Source of the DNA: Gordonia hankookensis | GTDB taxonomy: Bacteria; Actinomycetota; Actinomycetes; Mycobacteriales; Mycobacteriaceae | Assembly (NCBI RefSeq): GCF_014673215.1 | Contig: NZ_JACWMS010000002.1 | Coordinates: 248,001-312,000 of the forward strand | Direction of reading: 5' to 3' | DNA length: 64,000 bases | Shown here: in pieces, positions 46,555-56,114 of the stretch | Numbering within the stretch: the stretch's first letter is position 1 | How the letters are laid out: every line of letters starts with the position of its first letter | Program-made: the position numbers and the translations under genes | Notes under the pieces: generated by a model | What the model saw: only the letters and a program-made list of their open reading frames with translations | Databases searched by the model: none | Told to the model about the DNA's origin: nothing

Positions 46555-47656
46555 GTGCTGCCTGCGCTTTCGAATCGAGCCGCGCATCGGAATCGTCGGC
46601 GACCTCGTCCAGGCGGGCATCGGCACCGCCGATCAGCCGGGCGAGATCCTTGGCAATGGAGAAGTAGCGATGGAGAGGATAGGTCACGTCGACGCCGATC
46701 CCACCGTGCAGATGTGTCATGGTGCGCATGGTCGCCGGGATCTCCGCCGCGAGCCAATACGACGCGATCCCGAGATCCTGTGTGGCGTCGAGCCCTTCAG
46801 CCATTCGCCATGCTGCCGCGGTGGTTGCGAGATCCATCGAGCGCTCGATCACATAGATGTCGGCGAGCTGCTGCCCGACCGCCTGGAAGAGCGCGATCGG
46901 CTTGCCGAACTGCTCACGCCCGGTGACATGGTCGGCGGTCAGTCGGGTCGCGCCGGCCACCAGGCCGTCGGCATAGGCCGACAACACCAACCGGTAGCGA
47001 TCGCGCAGCACCGAGACATCCGAGGTGAGGACATCGGCCTCGTCGATCTCGACACCGTCGAACCGCACTGTGTACTCGCCCCACCCACTGGAGGTCGGCG
47101 TCCGCGAGATGGTGACGCCCGGCTTGTCGGCGGAAACCATCACGACGCCGCCGTCGGTCGACACCACGAGAGCCGTGGCACCGTCCGCGTGCAGCACACC
47201 CGTCTTCGTTCCGGTCAGCCGACCGTCGCGGATCGTGGTGCGCGGCGTCGGCGTCAGGGTGTCCCCCTGCTCGCCGATGGCCACCGCATGCCACGCCGCC
47301 CCCTGCAACGTCGGACCCCACGTGGCGCGAGATGTGTCCGATGCGTGGCGCAGCGTGAGCGCCGAGGTGAGCGTCCCCAGTGCCGGCGTGACCGCCGCGG
47401 ACTCACCCATCTTCCGCAACAGCGGCAGGAGATCGATCACGGCGACGTCGTCGCCGTCGAGATCCGCCGGGAGCGGCAACGCCATCAGTCCGGCGTCGGC
47501 GATCGATCGCCAGAGAACGTCGTCGAACGCACCCGTCACCTCAGGGCCGAAACCCCGCTGACCGAACTTGGTCTCCCAGTCCGGCTGGTGCCGGGCGAAA
47601 ACCTCCGCGGCGGCATCGCGTACCGCGACCGCCGTGTCGTCGAGGGCAAAGTCCAC
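46544..47656 (-). CDS. chsE1: Steroid acyl-CoA dehydrogenase subunit FadE28 (ChsE1)
   Basis: GTG 47656 (VDFALDDTAVAV) has AAGGAGG upstream; 370 residues. ACAD features: REQFGKPIALFQAVGQQLAD and MTHLHGGIGVDVTYPLHRYF. It is the partner of ChsE2. It is the first gene of the six-gene side-chain operon, and a perfect KstR box lies 23 bases upstream of the start. Confidence 0.93.
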   Translation of the reverse strand: MDFALDDTAVAVRDAAAEVFARHQPDWETKFGQRGFGPEVTGAFDDVLWRSIADAGLMALPLPADLDGDDVAVIDLLPLLRKMGESAAVTPALGTLTSALTLRHASDTSRATWGPTLQGAAWHAVAIGEQGDTLTPTPRTTIRDGRLTGTKTGVLHADGATALVVSTDGGVVMVSADKPGVTISRTPTSSGWGEYTVRFDGVEIDEADVLTSDVSVLRDRYRLVLSAYADGLVAGATRLTADHVTGREQFGKPIALFQAVGQQLADIYVIERSMDLATTAAAWRMAEGLDATQDLGIASYWLAAEIPATMRTMTHLHGGIGVDVTYPLHRYFSIAKDLARLIGGADARLDEVADDSDARLDSKAQAAHVH

Positions 47657-47678
47657 CCCACTGCCTCCTTGCCACAAT

Positions 47679-47692
47679 TAGAACCTGTTCTA
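47679..47692 (-). promoter_or_regulatory. KstR box of the chsE1 operon
   Basis: TAGAACCTGTTCTA is a full match to TnnAACnnGTTnnA with perfect six-base arms. It lies between the chsE1 start (47656) and the end of fadE34 (47774). Confidence 0.92.
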
Positions 47693-47773
47693 GTTGTATC
47701 AGACGGGTTTGCCCCCGTGTCCGCTACCGGCCCTCATCTGCCAATTCGTGCCGAATTGGCGGATTCGCCGGGG

Positions 47774-49960
47774 TCAGCCGCGGGGCAGACCGAGAATCCG
47801 TTCCGCTGCTGCGGTCCGCAGGATCTGCGTGGTGCCGCCCGCGATCGAAAGGCATCGGTTCTGGAGGAACACGTCCGATGCGTCACCCGCCACCACCGCG
47901 TCCGTGCCGAGGAGATCCAGGGCGAACTCCGGAACCGCCTGGCGGTGCTGGACGCCGATCAGCTTCCGCACACTCGACAGTGCACCCGGATCGTGCCCGG
48001 CCAACCGCTGGGTCACGGCACGCGCGTCGATCACCTGTCCGACGTGCGCCTCGGCGACGAGTCCGCCTAGGCGCACCATCTCGTCGGGTTCGAGGGACCT
48101 GGGCATGTCGATGACCTGCCGCAGCAGGGCGTCCATCTCCTTGCCCAGTCCCGATCCGCCCATGGCCACCCGTTCATTCGCGAGCGTGGTGCGCGCCAGC
48201 CGCCACCCCCCGTTGACCTCGCCGACCACGTGGTCGTCGGGAACGAACACATCATCGAGGAAGACCTCGTTGAAGTTGGCCCGGCCGGTGAGCTCACGCA
48301 GCGGCCGGATATCGATACCCGCCGAACTCATGTCGATGAGGAAGTAGGTGATGCCCTTGTGCTTCGGCGCATCCGGATCGGTCCGAGCGAGACAGACGCC
48401 CCAGGTGGCATTGTGCGCCTGTGACGTCCAGATCTTCTGCCCCTGCAATTGCCAGCCACCGTCGACTCGGGTTGCCCTGGTCCGCAGTGCGGCCAGGTCC
48501 GAACCGGCCTCGGGTTCGCTGAACAACTGACACCACACGATGTCACCGGCGAGCGTCGGCCCGACGAATCGGTCGCGCTGCGTGTCGGTGCCGTGTTCGA
48601 GGATCGTCGGGATCGCCCATGCACCGATCACCAGGTCCGGCCGCACGACTCCGGCCCGATCGAACTCGCCGTCGATCAGGAGTTGGAGGGCAGGCTCCGC
48701 CGACAGACCGTACGGCGTGGGCCAATGGGGCATCAGATAGCCCGATTCGGCCATCGCCTGACGGCGCGCTTCCGGTTCGGCTGCCTTGATCGCGGCCACC
48801 GCCTCCCGCACCTCGGGGCGCCGTTGCTCCACCGACGACAGGTCGATCTCGAAATCCCGCCGCGCACCCTCGACACCGAGTTGGCCCAGTTCGCGACGGG
48901 CATGGACGGCCTGGCCCAGTGCGGCTCGGGCATTCATCGCCGATCGCAGATACAGATGGGCGTCGTGCTCAAAGGTGAAACCGATCCCGCCGAGCACCTG
49001 GACGCAGTCCTTGGCGTTGGCGACCGCCGCCTCGGCGACGATCGTGTCCGCGGCGCATCTGCTGATCCGGAGTTGCCCATGTGCACGTTCGGGTTGCACG
49101 CCGAGGAGCACGTCGTCGACGGCGCGCGCGAGGTCCCAGGCCACCGCCGTGAGTTCTTCGCTCCGACAGAGCATGTCCGCGCAGATGTGTTTGATCGCCT
49201 GGAACGAGCCGATCGGCGCACCGAACTGCGTGCGCACCTTCGCGTAGTCAACCGCGGTGTCGAGAGCCCACCGGGCGACCCCGCTCTGATAGGCGGCCAG
49301 TGCCGCGGACAGCACGCCCGCCACGAGATCCGGGTCGTCGAGGGCGATGAGATCCGACGGTTCGACCGACGTGACGCGAACCCGCGAGACCGACTCGGTG
49401 CCACTGACGGACCCCTGGGGCGTCGCTTCGACGACGCCGATCCCGGGCGGCAGGATCCGCCATGCGAGGTCACCGTCGGCGGACCGCACCGGGATCAGCA
49501 GCGCACAGCCGTCTACATGGCCGGGGACCGATCCGAGATCGATCTGGCCGCCGCGGAGTTCCGCGACACCTACGCCCGCGAATGCGGTTGCCGGCGCCGC
49601 AACGGCCACTTCACCCGCCGCGAGACGCGCGAGCAGACCCCCAGCCCGGTCGTCGTCGGTGCTGCGGGAGAGTCCGAGAGCCGCTGCGACGATGGGACCG
49701 ATCGGTCCCGGCACGAGGCTGCGGCCACATTGTTCGATCATCGCGGCGACATCGGTGAAGGTGGCGCCGAAACCCCCATGTTCTTCGGGCAGCGCCGCCG
49801 CGAACACGCCGAATTCGGCGAGTTGGGCGAGCAGCCCGGTCCATTGATCCGCCGGTTTGTCGATATCCGCGCGGACCAGTTCGGTGGTCTGGACACCATG
49901 CGCCCAGGTTGCGATCGCGTCACAGACGGCGATCTGTTCGGTTGACGTGGCGATTGTCAC
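47774..49960 (-). CDS. chsE3: Fused double acyl-CoA dehydrogenase FadE34 (ChsE3)
   Basis: GTG 49960 with AGAGGA upstream gives 728 residues, about twice an ordinary ACAD. Two ACAD modules are joined: the first (residues 1-390) has GAPIGSFQAIKHICADML and QVLGGIGFTFEHDAHL; the second has LFSEPEAGSDLAALRTRA, WTSQAHNATWGVCLAR and AGGTTQILRTAAAERILGLPRG. FadE34 acts on the C24 (chol-24-oyl-CoA) side chain. As in M. tuberculosis it is divergent from kstR with a KstR box between them. Confidence 0.94.
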   Translation of the reverse strand: MTIATSTEQIAVCDAIATWAHGVQTTELVRADIDKPADQWTGLLAQLAEFGVFAAALPEEHGGFGATFTDVAAMIEQCGRSLVPGPIGPIVAAALGLSRSTDDDRAGGLLARLAAGEVAVAAPATAFAGVGVAELRGGQIDLGSVPGHVDGCALLIPVRSADGDLAWRILPPGIGVVEATPQGSVSGTESVSRVRVTSVEPSDLIALDDPDLVAGVLSAALAAYQSGVARWALDTAVDYAKVRTQFGAPIGSFQAIKHICADMLCRSEELTAVAWDLARAVDDVLLGVQPERAHGQLRISRCAADTIVAEAAVANAKDCVQVLGGIGFTFEHDAHLYLRSAMNARAALGQAVHARRELGQLGVEGARRDFEIDLSSVEQRRPEVREAVAAIKAAEPEARRQAMAESGYLMPHWPTPYGLSAEPALQLLIDGEFDRAGVVRPDLVIGAWAIPTILEHGTDTQRDRFVGPTLAGDIVWCQLFSEPEAGSDLAALRTRATRVDGGWQLQGQKIWTSQAHNATWGVCLARTDPDAPKHKGITYFLIDMSSAGIDIRPLRELTGRANFNEVFLDDVFVPDDHVVGEVNGGWRLARTTLANERVAMGGSGLGKEMDALLRQVIDMPRSLEPDEMVRLGGLVAEAHVGQVIDARAVTQRLAGHDPGALSSVRKLIGVQHRQAVPEFALDLLGTDAVVAGDASDVFLQNRCLSIAGGTTQILRTAAAERILGLPRG

Positions 49961-49995
49961 GCTATTCCTCTGTATGTCAGGTTGTGACGGGCAAT

Positions 49996-50009
49996 TAGAA
50001 CCTGTTCTA
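49996..50009. promoter_or_regulatory. KstR box between fadE34 and kstR
   Basis: TAGAACCTGTTCTA, identical to the box at 47679, with extra symmetric A/T bases on both sides. It serves two divergent promoters and implies KstR autoregulation. Confidence 0.92.
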
Positions 50010-50081
50010 ATATGCCATGGGTGGTTGCCAACCGGTAGGCACCCTTCAGGAACCGAAATACGTGAGGATGTCTTCGACCAC

Positions 50082-50744
50082 ATGGCACGTTCTGCACCGG
50101 CAAGCGCCTCCGTCGACACGGCGGCGAACCCCGCCCCGACGGCAGGCACATCGTCGGGGGGAACCGAGACCGGATCGTCGGCCCAGCGCGAACGGCGCCG
50201 TCGCATCCTCGACGCCACGTTGGCGCTGGCATCCAAGGGCGGCTACGACGCAGTCCAAATGCGGACCGTCGCCGACAAGGCCGATGTCGCCGTCGGCACG
50301 CTCTATCGGTACTTTCCGTCCAAGGTCCACCTGCTCGTGACTGCGCTGGCCAGGGAGTTCGAGCGGGTCGAGGCACGCGTCGATCGCTCGCAACTGCGCG
50401 GCGACACCGCGGTCGAACGCCTGCGGCATGTCCTCGACATGATCACGTATGCGATGCAGCGCGACCCCCTGCTCACTGAAGCCATGACGCGCGCATTCAT
50501 GTTCGCCGACGCCTCTGCGACCGCGGAGGTCGATCAGGTGGCCGGCATCATCGATCGCCTTCTCGCGGGCGCCATGGTCGGCAGCGGCGAGCCAGGTGAA
50601 GAAGACCTCGCAATCGCGCGCGTCCTGTCGGACGTCTGGATGTCGAATCTGGTGCAGTGGCTGACGCGTCGCGCCTCGGCCACCGACGTCACCAACCGGC
50701 TCGAGCTGACCGTCCGGCTGCTCCTCAAGGACCGCGCCGACTAG
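50082..50744 (+). CDS. kstR: TetR-family repressor of cholesterol catabolism
   Basis: ATG 50082 gives 220 residues. After a 34-residue Ala/Ser-rich leader the sequence follows M. tuberculosis KstR (Rv3574) closely: QRERRRRILDATLALASKGG, ADVAVGTLYRYFPSKVHLL, MQRDPLLTEAMTRAFMFADAS and WLTRRASATDVTNRL. KstR is released from its boxes by 3-oxo-steroid-CoA thioesters. It should control at least the four box-bearing sites in this window. The leader is longer than in the mycobacterial protein, and the ribosome site is weak, so a shorter start is possible. Confidence 0.95.
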   Translation: MARSAPASASVDTAANPAPTAGTSSGGTETGSSAQRERRRRILDATLALASKGGYDAVQMRTVADKADVAVGTLYRYFPSKVHLLVTALAREFERVEARVDRSQLRGDTAVERLRHVLDMITYAMQRDPLLTEAMTRAFMFADASATAEVDQVAGIIDRLLAGAMVGSGEPGEEDLAIARVLSDVWMSNLVQWLTRRASATDVTNRLELTVRLLLKDRAD

Positions 50745-50828
50745 TCACCGGGCCGCCTCGGTACCGATGCGGCCGAATCACTTTCGCCGAGCGGGCACAG
50801 CACCCTCGCCCAAATCGTCGAGGCGAGG

Positions 50829-51896
50829 TCAGTGGGCGGAGCGAGCCGCGGGCTTCGCCGCCGCCACCTTCCGGTTCAGATCGGCCGAGAGCATCGGCCA
50901 GGTACGCCGCAGATCGGACTCCCAGTACTCCCAGGAATGCGTGCCGGTCGGACGCGAAATGGTCTGCATCGGAACGCGGAGACCACGCATCCGGGTCGCC
51001 ATCTGTTGCGTACACGAGTTGACCGCGGCCTCGATGACACCGCCGAGCACAACCTGGTTGGCCAATGTCAGAGGATTGCCCTGGATCAGGCGCGCCTCCG
51101 GACGGTCGTACGGGCCGGGCAGCCCTGTACCTGCCGTCATGTACACCTTGGTACTCCGCAGCTTGGCGGCGTTGACGAAGGGGTCGTTTTCCCGCCAGCC
51201 CGATCCGCCGACCGGTCCCCACATGTTGTCGAGATTGCCCTGGCCGCGGTCGGCGACCACCATGCGGATGTACGCCTGGCCCACCGGATCACTGGTCCGC
51301 GCGCACCCGCTGTACGCCGCGACCGACCGATAGAGGTGCGGAGCCGCGATCGCGAGATTCAGCACCGAGGTGCCTGCCATCGAGATCCCGGCAATCGCAT
51401 TGACCTTCGTCGTACCGAATTCCTTGTCGATCAACGGCGGCAATTCCTTGGTCAGAAAGGTCTGCCACTTGTTTCGCCCCAACACCGGATCGTCGTGTCG
51501 CCAGTCGGTGTAATAGGAGAATGCGCCACCGATCGGGGTCACGACGTTGACGTTCTTGTCCGCGAAGAACTTCACGTAGTCGGTCTTGGCCGCCCAGGTC
51601 GCCGAGTCCTCACCGCCGCCCGCCCCGTTGAGCAGATAAAAGGTCGGCCGCGGCTTGCTCGTGTCGCGCGGCCGGAGCACGGTGATCGGGATCATCCGTC
51701 GCATCGACGCCGAATAGACGATGGCCGTGACCTGCTGCTTGCTGTCGTGGATCACCGTGTCGATTCGGGACACCGCCGGGTCCGGCACCGGGGCGGCCGA
51801 CGCAGCTGCCGCCCCCATCGTGAGCGCCACGGCCACCGTGGCTGCGGCACTGACCCACGTACCCCATCGAGGACCCCACCGTGTGTCCACCGCCAT
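50829..51896 (-). CDS. Secreted antigen-85/mycolyltransferase-like esterase
   Basis: ATG 51896 after GAAGGGA; 355 residues. A signal peptide covers residues 1-35 (hydrophobic core ATVAVALTMGAAAASA). The alpha/beta hydrolase domain has the nucleophile in GISMAGTSVLN, an Asp/Glu later and a His in GTHSWEYW, as in the antigen 85 family that transfers mycolic acids to trehalose and arabinogalactan. TFYLLNGAGGGEDSATW is the usual region near the oxyanion hole. It indicates a mycolic-acid cell wall. It is not part of the steroid route. Confidence 0.9.
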   Translation of the reverse strand: MAVDTRWGPRWGTWVSAAATVAVALTMGAAAASAAPVPDPAVSRIDTVIHDSKQQVTAIVYSASMRRMIPITVLRPRDTSKPRPTFYLLNGAGGGEDSATWAAKTDYVKFFADKNVNVVTPIGGAFSYYTDWRHDDPVLGRNKWQTFLTKELPPLIDKEFGTTKVNAIAGISMAGTSVLNLAIAAPHLYRSVAAYSGCARTSDPVGQAYIRMVVADRGQGNLDNMWGPVGGSGWRENDPFVNAAKLRSTKVYMTAGTGLPGPYDRPEARLIQGNPLTLANQVVLGGVIEAAVNSCTQQMATRMRGLRVPMQTISRPTGTHSWEYWESDLRRTWPMLSADLNRKVAAAKPAARSAH

Positions 51897-51917
51897 TCCC
51901 TTCAGCCACAAAAGTCA

Positions 51918-51932
51918 CATCTGTCACAGATG
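51918..51932. promoter_or_regulatory. Perfect palindrome upstream of the esterase gene
   Basis: CATCTGTCACAGATG has seven-base perfect arms around a central C and lies 22 bases before the start. It could be an operator or a start-site hairpin in the leader. Confidence 0.5.
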
Positions 51933-51975
51933 CTAGCCGTGGCCCCTCGCAGCCCCAAGTCGTGGAACAGGCTTG

Positions 51976-52617
51976 TTAGTCAGTTGTGACGTCCCGAGCG
52001 CGCGGGACCATCAGTGCGAACATCGGTCGCAGACACTCGGCGAGCCGCGCATCGGGGTCCGCCAACCAGCGTTCGTGGCCAGCCGACGACGCAGCCATCA
52101 CGGCATACGCGACGGCGAGGGGGTATTCGTCGTCACGCGTTCGGCTCGTCCGTTCCGCCACGAATTCGGCGATCACGATGCGCCATTGTCGATACACCGC
52201 GGCGGCCTGGGCCTGCACGGCCGGGACGTACAAGATCAGTTCCGCGCGGTGCCGGGCCCACTCATCTTCGGCGAGGCCGTGGTCGATCGACGCGATGAAG
52301 GCGTTTTCGATGACGTCCACGGGGTGAATCGATGCGTCCGACGCCGCGAGAACTCCTCGAAAGTGCTCGAGCTCGGCATCCGACTCGAGCCACACCACGT
52401 CGGCCTTGGTGGCGAAGTAGCGGAAGAACGTCCGCCTGCTCACACCGACGGCGGCCGCGATGTCCTCCACCGTCGTCTGATCGAAGCCGTCGCCGAGGAA
52501 CAACCGCTGCGCCGCGGCCGCCAGCGCGCGGGCACTGGTACTCGCGGGTCGTCCGCCCCGATCGACCTCGACATCCGAGGAAACTCCAGCACCGCTCGGC
52601 GTGACCTCGCGACTCAT
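51976..52617 (-). CDS. TetR-family regulator, mycofactocin-system MftR-like
   Basis: A 213-residue TetR protein. The helix-turn-helix region (FDQTTVEDIAAAVGVSRRTF, then FRYFATKADVVW) and the linker SDAELEHFRGVLAA resemble the regulators that accompany mycofactocin genes and control redox-linked SDRs. It is divergent from an SDR of the mycofactocin-coupled type (52743), with a dyad between them. No mft biosynthesis genes are in the window, so this pair is a satellite of a system elsewhere. Confidence 0.82.
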   Translation of the reverse strand: MSREVTPSGAGVSSDVEVDRGGRPASTSARALAAAAQRLFLGDGFDQTTVEDIAAAVGVSRRTFFRYFATKADVVWLESDAELEHFRGVLAASDASIHPVDVIENAFIASIDHGLAEDEWARHRAELILYVPAVQAQAAAVYRQWRIVIAEFVAERTSRTRDDEYPLAVAYAVMAASSAGHERWLADPDARLAECLRPMFALMVPRARDVTTD

Positions 52618-52673
52618 CGGACCATCGTCTCACCCGTCCGGCCGTCGGCACCGGAATCGACACCCTGGCGTTT

Positions 52674-52688
52674 TGTCACCGTGTGACA
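52674..52688. promoter_or_regulatory. Operator between TetR and the mycofactocin-type SDR
   Basis: TGTCAC and GTGACA are perfect arms around CGT, midway between the divergent starts at 52617 and 52743. It is the natural binding site for the adjacent TetR protein. Confidence 0.65.
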
Positions 52689-52742
52689 TAGCCTCGAACT
52701 GAGATGTGGATCACACGTCCGCAGCGAAAGGGAGTGCGTCAG

Positions 52743-53570
52743 ATGGGCAAATTGGCGAACAAGGTCGCCTTCATCACCGGTGCGGCACGTGGCCAGGGAC
52801 GAAGTCACGCGATCCGGCTGGCCGAGGAAGGCGCCGACATCATCGCGGTCGACGTCACCGAGCAGGTCTCGACGGTCCCCTATGACACCGCCCGGCCGGG
52901 CGACATGGAACAGACCGTCAAGGAGGTCGAGGCGCTCGACCGCCGCATCATCGCCGCCGCGGTCGACGTGCGTGATCTCGCCGGGCTGCAGAAAGCAGCG
53001 GCAGACGGCATGGCCGCGTTGGGGCGCATCGACATCGTCCTCGCCAACGCCGGTATCAACACCATGGCGCCCACCCTCGAGATGGACGAGGAGATGTGGG
53101 ACACGATGATCGACATCAATCTCACCGGCGCATGGAAAACGGTGCGCGCGGCCGTTCCCCACATCGTCGAAGGAGGGCGCGGCGGTTCGGTGGTACTCAC
53201 GAGCTCACTCGCGTCACTCGTGGCGAACGAGAACATCGCGCACTACACGGCCGCCAAGCACGGACTGGTCGGTTTGATGAGGGTTCTCGCGAAAGAGTTG
53301 GGTCCGCAGAGCATTCGGGTCAACACCGTGCACCCCACAACGGTCGCCACGGAGATGGTCCTCAACGATGCGACCTACCGCCTGTTCCGACCGGACCTCC
53401 CGACACCGACCCGAGAGGACTATGAAGTCGCCGCCCGCGAGATGAATCGACTACCGGTCCCGGCGCTCGACCCGGTCGACATCTCGAACGCCATCGTCTA
53501 TCTCGTCTCCGACGACGGGCGTTATGTGACCGGCACGACCCAGGTGATCGACGCAGGTGGCAGCCTCTGA
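52743..53570 (+). CDS. SDR of the mycofactocin-coupled type
   Basis: ATG 52743 follows AAAGGGAGTG; 275 residues. TGAARGQG cofactor motif, NAGI, TSSLASLV and the active site YTAAK. The insert after strand two (VDVTEQVSTVPYDTARP) and the tail RPDLPTPTREDY...LPVPALDPVDISNA are the hallmarks of the subfamily that keeps its NAD and passes electrons to mycofactocin. It resembles carveol dehydrogenase-type enzymes. It is the third member of this type in the window. Confidence 0.9.
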   Translation: MGKLANKVAFITGAARGQGRSHAIRLAEEGADIIAVDVTEQVSTVPYDTARPGDMEQTVKEVEALDRRIIAAAVDVRDLAGLQKAAADGMAALGRIDIVLANAGINTMAPTLEMDEEMWDTMIDINLTGAWKTVRAAVPHIVEGGRGGSVVLTSSLASLVANENIAHYTAAKHGLVGLMRVLAKELGPQSIRVNTVHPTTVATEMVLNDATYRLFRPDLPTPTREDYEVAAREMNRLPVPALDPVDISNAIVYLVSDDGRYVTGTTQVIDAGGSL

Positions 53571-53651
53571 CGCGGATCGACCCGTGGTCTCGACAATCGG
53601 CGCGCCTGCCGGCTCACCGCCATGCGACTCTCGGATCGGCGTGATCGAGGG

Positions 53652-54428
53652 TCAGCTGTGCGTGAACTTCGGGTCGCGCTTCTCCACGAAGGCCGCCATG
53701 CCCTCGGTCTGGTCGTCGGTGGCGAACGTGGAGTAGAACAGTGCCCGCTCGGCACGTATCCCCTCGCCGAGACCGGATTCAAAGGCCCGGTTCACCGCAT
53801 CCTTGGCCAGCGAGGCAGCGATGAACGACTTCGACGCGATCGTGGCGGCCACGTCCTTGGCCGTGTCCAGCGCATCTTCGGCAGGAACGACCCTGGACAC
53901 CAGTCCGAGCCGGTCGGCCTCGTCGACCTTCATGTTCCTGCCGGTGAGGATCATGTCCATCGCCTTGGCCTTGCCGACAGCCCGTGTGAGTCGTTGGGAG
54001 CCACCGATTCCCGGGATCACGCCGAGGTTGATCTCGGGCTGACCGAACACGGCGTTGTCGCCGGCGATGACGATGTCGCAGATCATCGCGAGTTCGCAGC
54101 CACCCCCGAGTGCGTAGCCGGTGACGGCCGCGACAATGGGCGTGCGCAGCCGGGACAGTTCGTCCCACGCACCGAAGAAGGATTCCGTCACCACTGCGCT
54201 GTAGGACTTCGACGACATCTCCTTGATGTCGGCACCTGCCGCGAACGCCCGGTCGGAGCCGGTGATCACGATGGCGCCGATATCCGGATCGTGATCGAAC
54301 TCGGTTGCCGCACCGACCACCTCGTTCATCAGGGTGGTATTGAGAGCGTTCAGCGCCTTCGGCCGATTGAGCGTGATGAGACCGACCCGTCCATCGCGCT
54401 CTACGATGATCGTCTCCAGATCAGACAC
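53652..54428 (-). CDS. Enoyl-CoA hydratase (crotonase family)
   Basis: A 258-residue crotonase. Motifs: the CoA-site [11 protein letters not shown] and the hydratase pair of glutamates in [14 protein letters not shown] and [13 protein letters not shown]. It hydrates 2-enoyl-CoA in beta-oxidation and resembles EchA8/short-chain enoyl-CoA hydratase. GTG 54428 with GGAGGA upstream overlaps the upstream gene by eight bases, so the pair is translated together. Confidence 0.92.
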   Translation of the reverse strand: MSDLETIIVERDGRVGLITLNRPKALNALNTTLMNEVVGAATEFDHDPDIGAIVITGSDRAFAAGADIKEMSSKSYSAVVTESFFGAWDELSRLRTPIVAAVTGYALGGGCELAMICDIVIAGDNAVFGQPEINLGVIPGIGGSQRLTRAVGKAKAMDMILTGRNMKVDEADRLGLVSRVVPAEDALDTAKDVAATIASKSFIAASLAKDAVNRAFESGLGEGIRAERALFYSTFATDDQTEGMAAFVEKRDPKFTHS

Positions 54429-55521
54429 TCGAATCCTCCTGTGGTGCAGTGTCGATGGTCAATTCCAGCTCGTCGGGAAGTGGGGCGAAGAATGCGTCGA
54501 CCTCCGCTGCGGTCACCGCCGAATGGTCGGTAGGTCGCCACGACGGTGTGCGGTCCTTGTCGATCACCTGCGCGCGAATCCCCTCGGCCATGTCCGGATG
54601 CCGGAGGCTGCGCAACGAGACGCGGTACTCGCGCGCCAATGTCTCCTCCAGCGTGGGCTTTTCGTCTCGCAACGACCTCAAGGTCACCGCCAGGGCGGTC
54701 GGGCTCTTGGCGGCGATCGTGTCCGCCACCTTGGCCGCCTCGTCGGCGCCGACGGCTCGGCAGCGCTCGATGATCTCTGCGACGGTCTCCGCCGCGAACG
54801 CCGTACCGATCCAGTTCCGCTGCCCGTCGAGCGCCGACTCCGGTGGCCGCTGCGCATATTCGCCGAGCGCGTCCTCGAGCGGCATCGTGTGGAGAGCCCG
54901 CTGGAAAGCCTCGAGGTCGCCTGCGGGCACGAAATGATCGGCAAGGCCGAGCGCGATGGCATCCGCACCCGACAACGAACGGGCGGTGAGGGCGGCATAG
55001 GCCCCGAGGCCCTGTGGCACCCGCGCGAGCAGATGGGTCCCGCCGACGTCGGGGACGAACCCGATGCCCACCTCGGGCATGGCAAGGCGGGTGCGGTCGG
55101 TGACGACCCGGGTGTTCGCATGCGCGGCGATGCCGACCCCACCACCCATCACGATGCCGTCCATGATCGCTACATACGGCTTCGGGTAGCGCGCGATGTC
55201 GGCGTTCAGCCGGTACTCGTCGCGCCAGAACGCTGCAGACGGGCAGGCCGCCGCCTCGGCGTCCCCGGCTGTCGCATCACCGCTCAGTGCGGCGGCGTCG
55301 CGGTGGATCGTGACGATGTCGCCGCCGGCACAGAGGCCGCGCTCACCAGCACCGACAAGGACCACCGCGGCGATCGCGTCGTCGGCCGCCCAGGCGCGTA
55401 ACCGCTGGTCCAGTGCGGTCACCATCGAATGGTCGAGCGCGTTGATCGACTTGGGCCGGTTGAGCGTCAGCGTCGCGACCCGCCCGTCCACCGCGGACAA
55501 CACCGATGGTTCGTCCACCAT
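54421..55521 (-). CDS. 3-hydroxyisobutyryl-CoA hydrolase-like crotonase
   Basis: ATG 55521 after GAGGAG; 366 residues. The crotonase fold is longer than a hydratase and carries [25 protein letters not shown] and [13 protein letters not shown], the pattern of 3-hydroxyisobutyryl-CoA hydrolase in valine breakdown and of EchA9-type proteins. It may release CoA from a branched 3-hydroxyacyl-CoA. Co-translated with the following hydratase. Confidence 0.88.
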   Translation of the reverse strand: MVDEPSVLSAVDGRVATLTLNRPKSINALDHSMVTALDQRLRAWAADDAIAAVVLVGAGERGLCAGGDIVTIHRDAAALSGDATAGDAEAAACPSAAFWRDEYRLNADIARYPKPYVAIMDGIVMGGGVGIAAHANTRVVTDRTRLAMPEVGIGFVPDVGGTHLLARVPQGLGAYAALTARSLSGADAIALGLADHFVPAGDLEAFQRALHTMPLEDALGEYAQRPPESALDGQRNWIGTAFAAETVAEIIERCRAVGADEAAKVADTIAAKSPTALAVTLRSLRDEKPTLEETLAREYRVSLRSLRHPDMAEGIRAQVIDKDRTPSWRPTDHSAVTAAEVDAFFAPLPDELELTIDTAPQEDSSV

Positions 55522-55624
55522 CACCTACTCCTCGAACGTCGTCAGATAGTCCACCAGATACTTGCATATCCTAGTAATGAAGTACAGGGCAGACCACTGC
55601 AGGCGTTCGGAGTCGGGAGGCCGA

Positions 55625-56077
55625 CTACGGCTGCACGCGCACAAATGCCTCGACGACGAGGGTCATGACGCGCTCGCCGCGCTGGTTGACGAGCTCGGCC
55701 CTCGTGGTCACCAACGCCCGACCACGCTCGTCGAAATCGATCGCCTCGATGACGATCGAACCGGTGAGGGTGTCGTCGGGCCGGACCGGCCGCAGGAACC
55801 GGACGTCGGTGAGACTCTTACCCGCGATCACACTCCAGCCCCCGAAGACGCCGGATACCGCCAACCGCTGGTAGATGGCCAGCGTGTGGATCCCACTCGC
55901 GATGAGGCCTCCATAGGCGCCGGCCTCGGCGATCTCCTTGTCGATGTGGAAGCTCTGCGGGTCCCAGGCCGTGGCGTAGTCGATCACCTCGGATTCGGTG
56001 ACGGTGTACGTGTCGAGCGGATACCGATCACCGACCTGCAGATCGTCGGCGTAGGTGATATCGGGAGCGTGTTTCAC
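55625..56077 (-). CDS. MaoC-like dehydratase
   Basis: A 150-residue hot-dog protein (VTESEVIDYATAWDPQSFHI; YGGLIASGIHTLAIYQRL). The hydratase-2 Asp/His pair is partly visible in DPQSFH. It probably hydrates an enoyl-CoA or serves as an R-hydratase. It lies between the crotonase pair and the globin gene and starts at ATG 56077. Specific substrate unknown. Confidence 0.87.
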   Translation of the reverse strand: MKHAPDITYADDLQVGDRYPLDTYTVTESEVIDYATAWDPQSFHIDKEIAEAGAYGGLIASGIHTLAIYQRLAVSGVFGGWSVIAGKSLTDVRFLRPVRPDDTLTGSIVIEAIDFDERGRALVTTRAELVNQRGERVMTLVVEAFVRVQP

Positions 56078-56114
56078 GGTGGCCAGGGTAGCGATGGCCG
56101 ATCAGAGAGCCACC

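Noticed and set aside
51976-53570. Mycofactocin biosynthesis locus
   Set aside because: No mftA precursor, MftC radical-SAM or other maturation genes are in the window; only client SDRs and an MftR-like regulator are seen.
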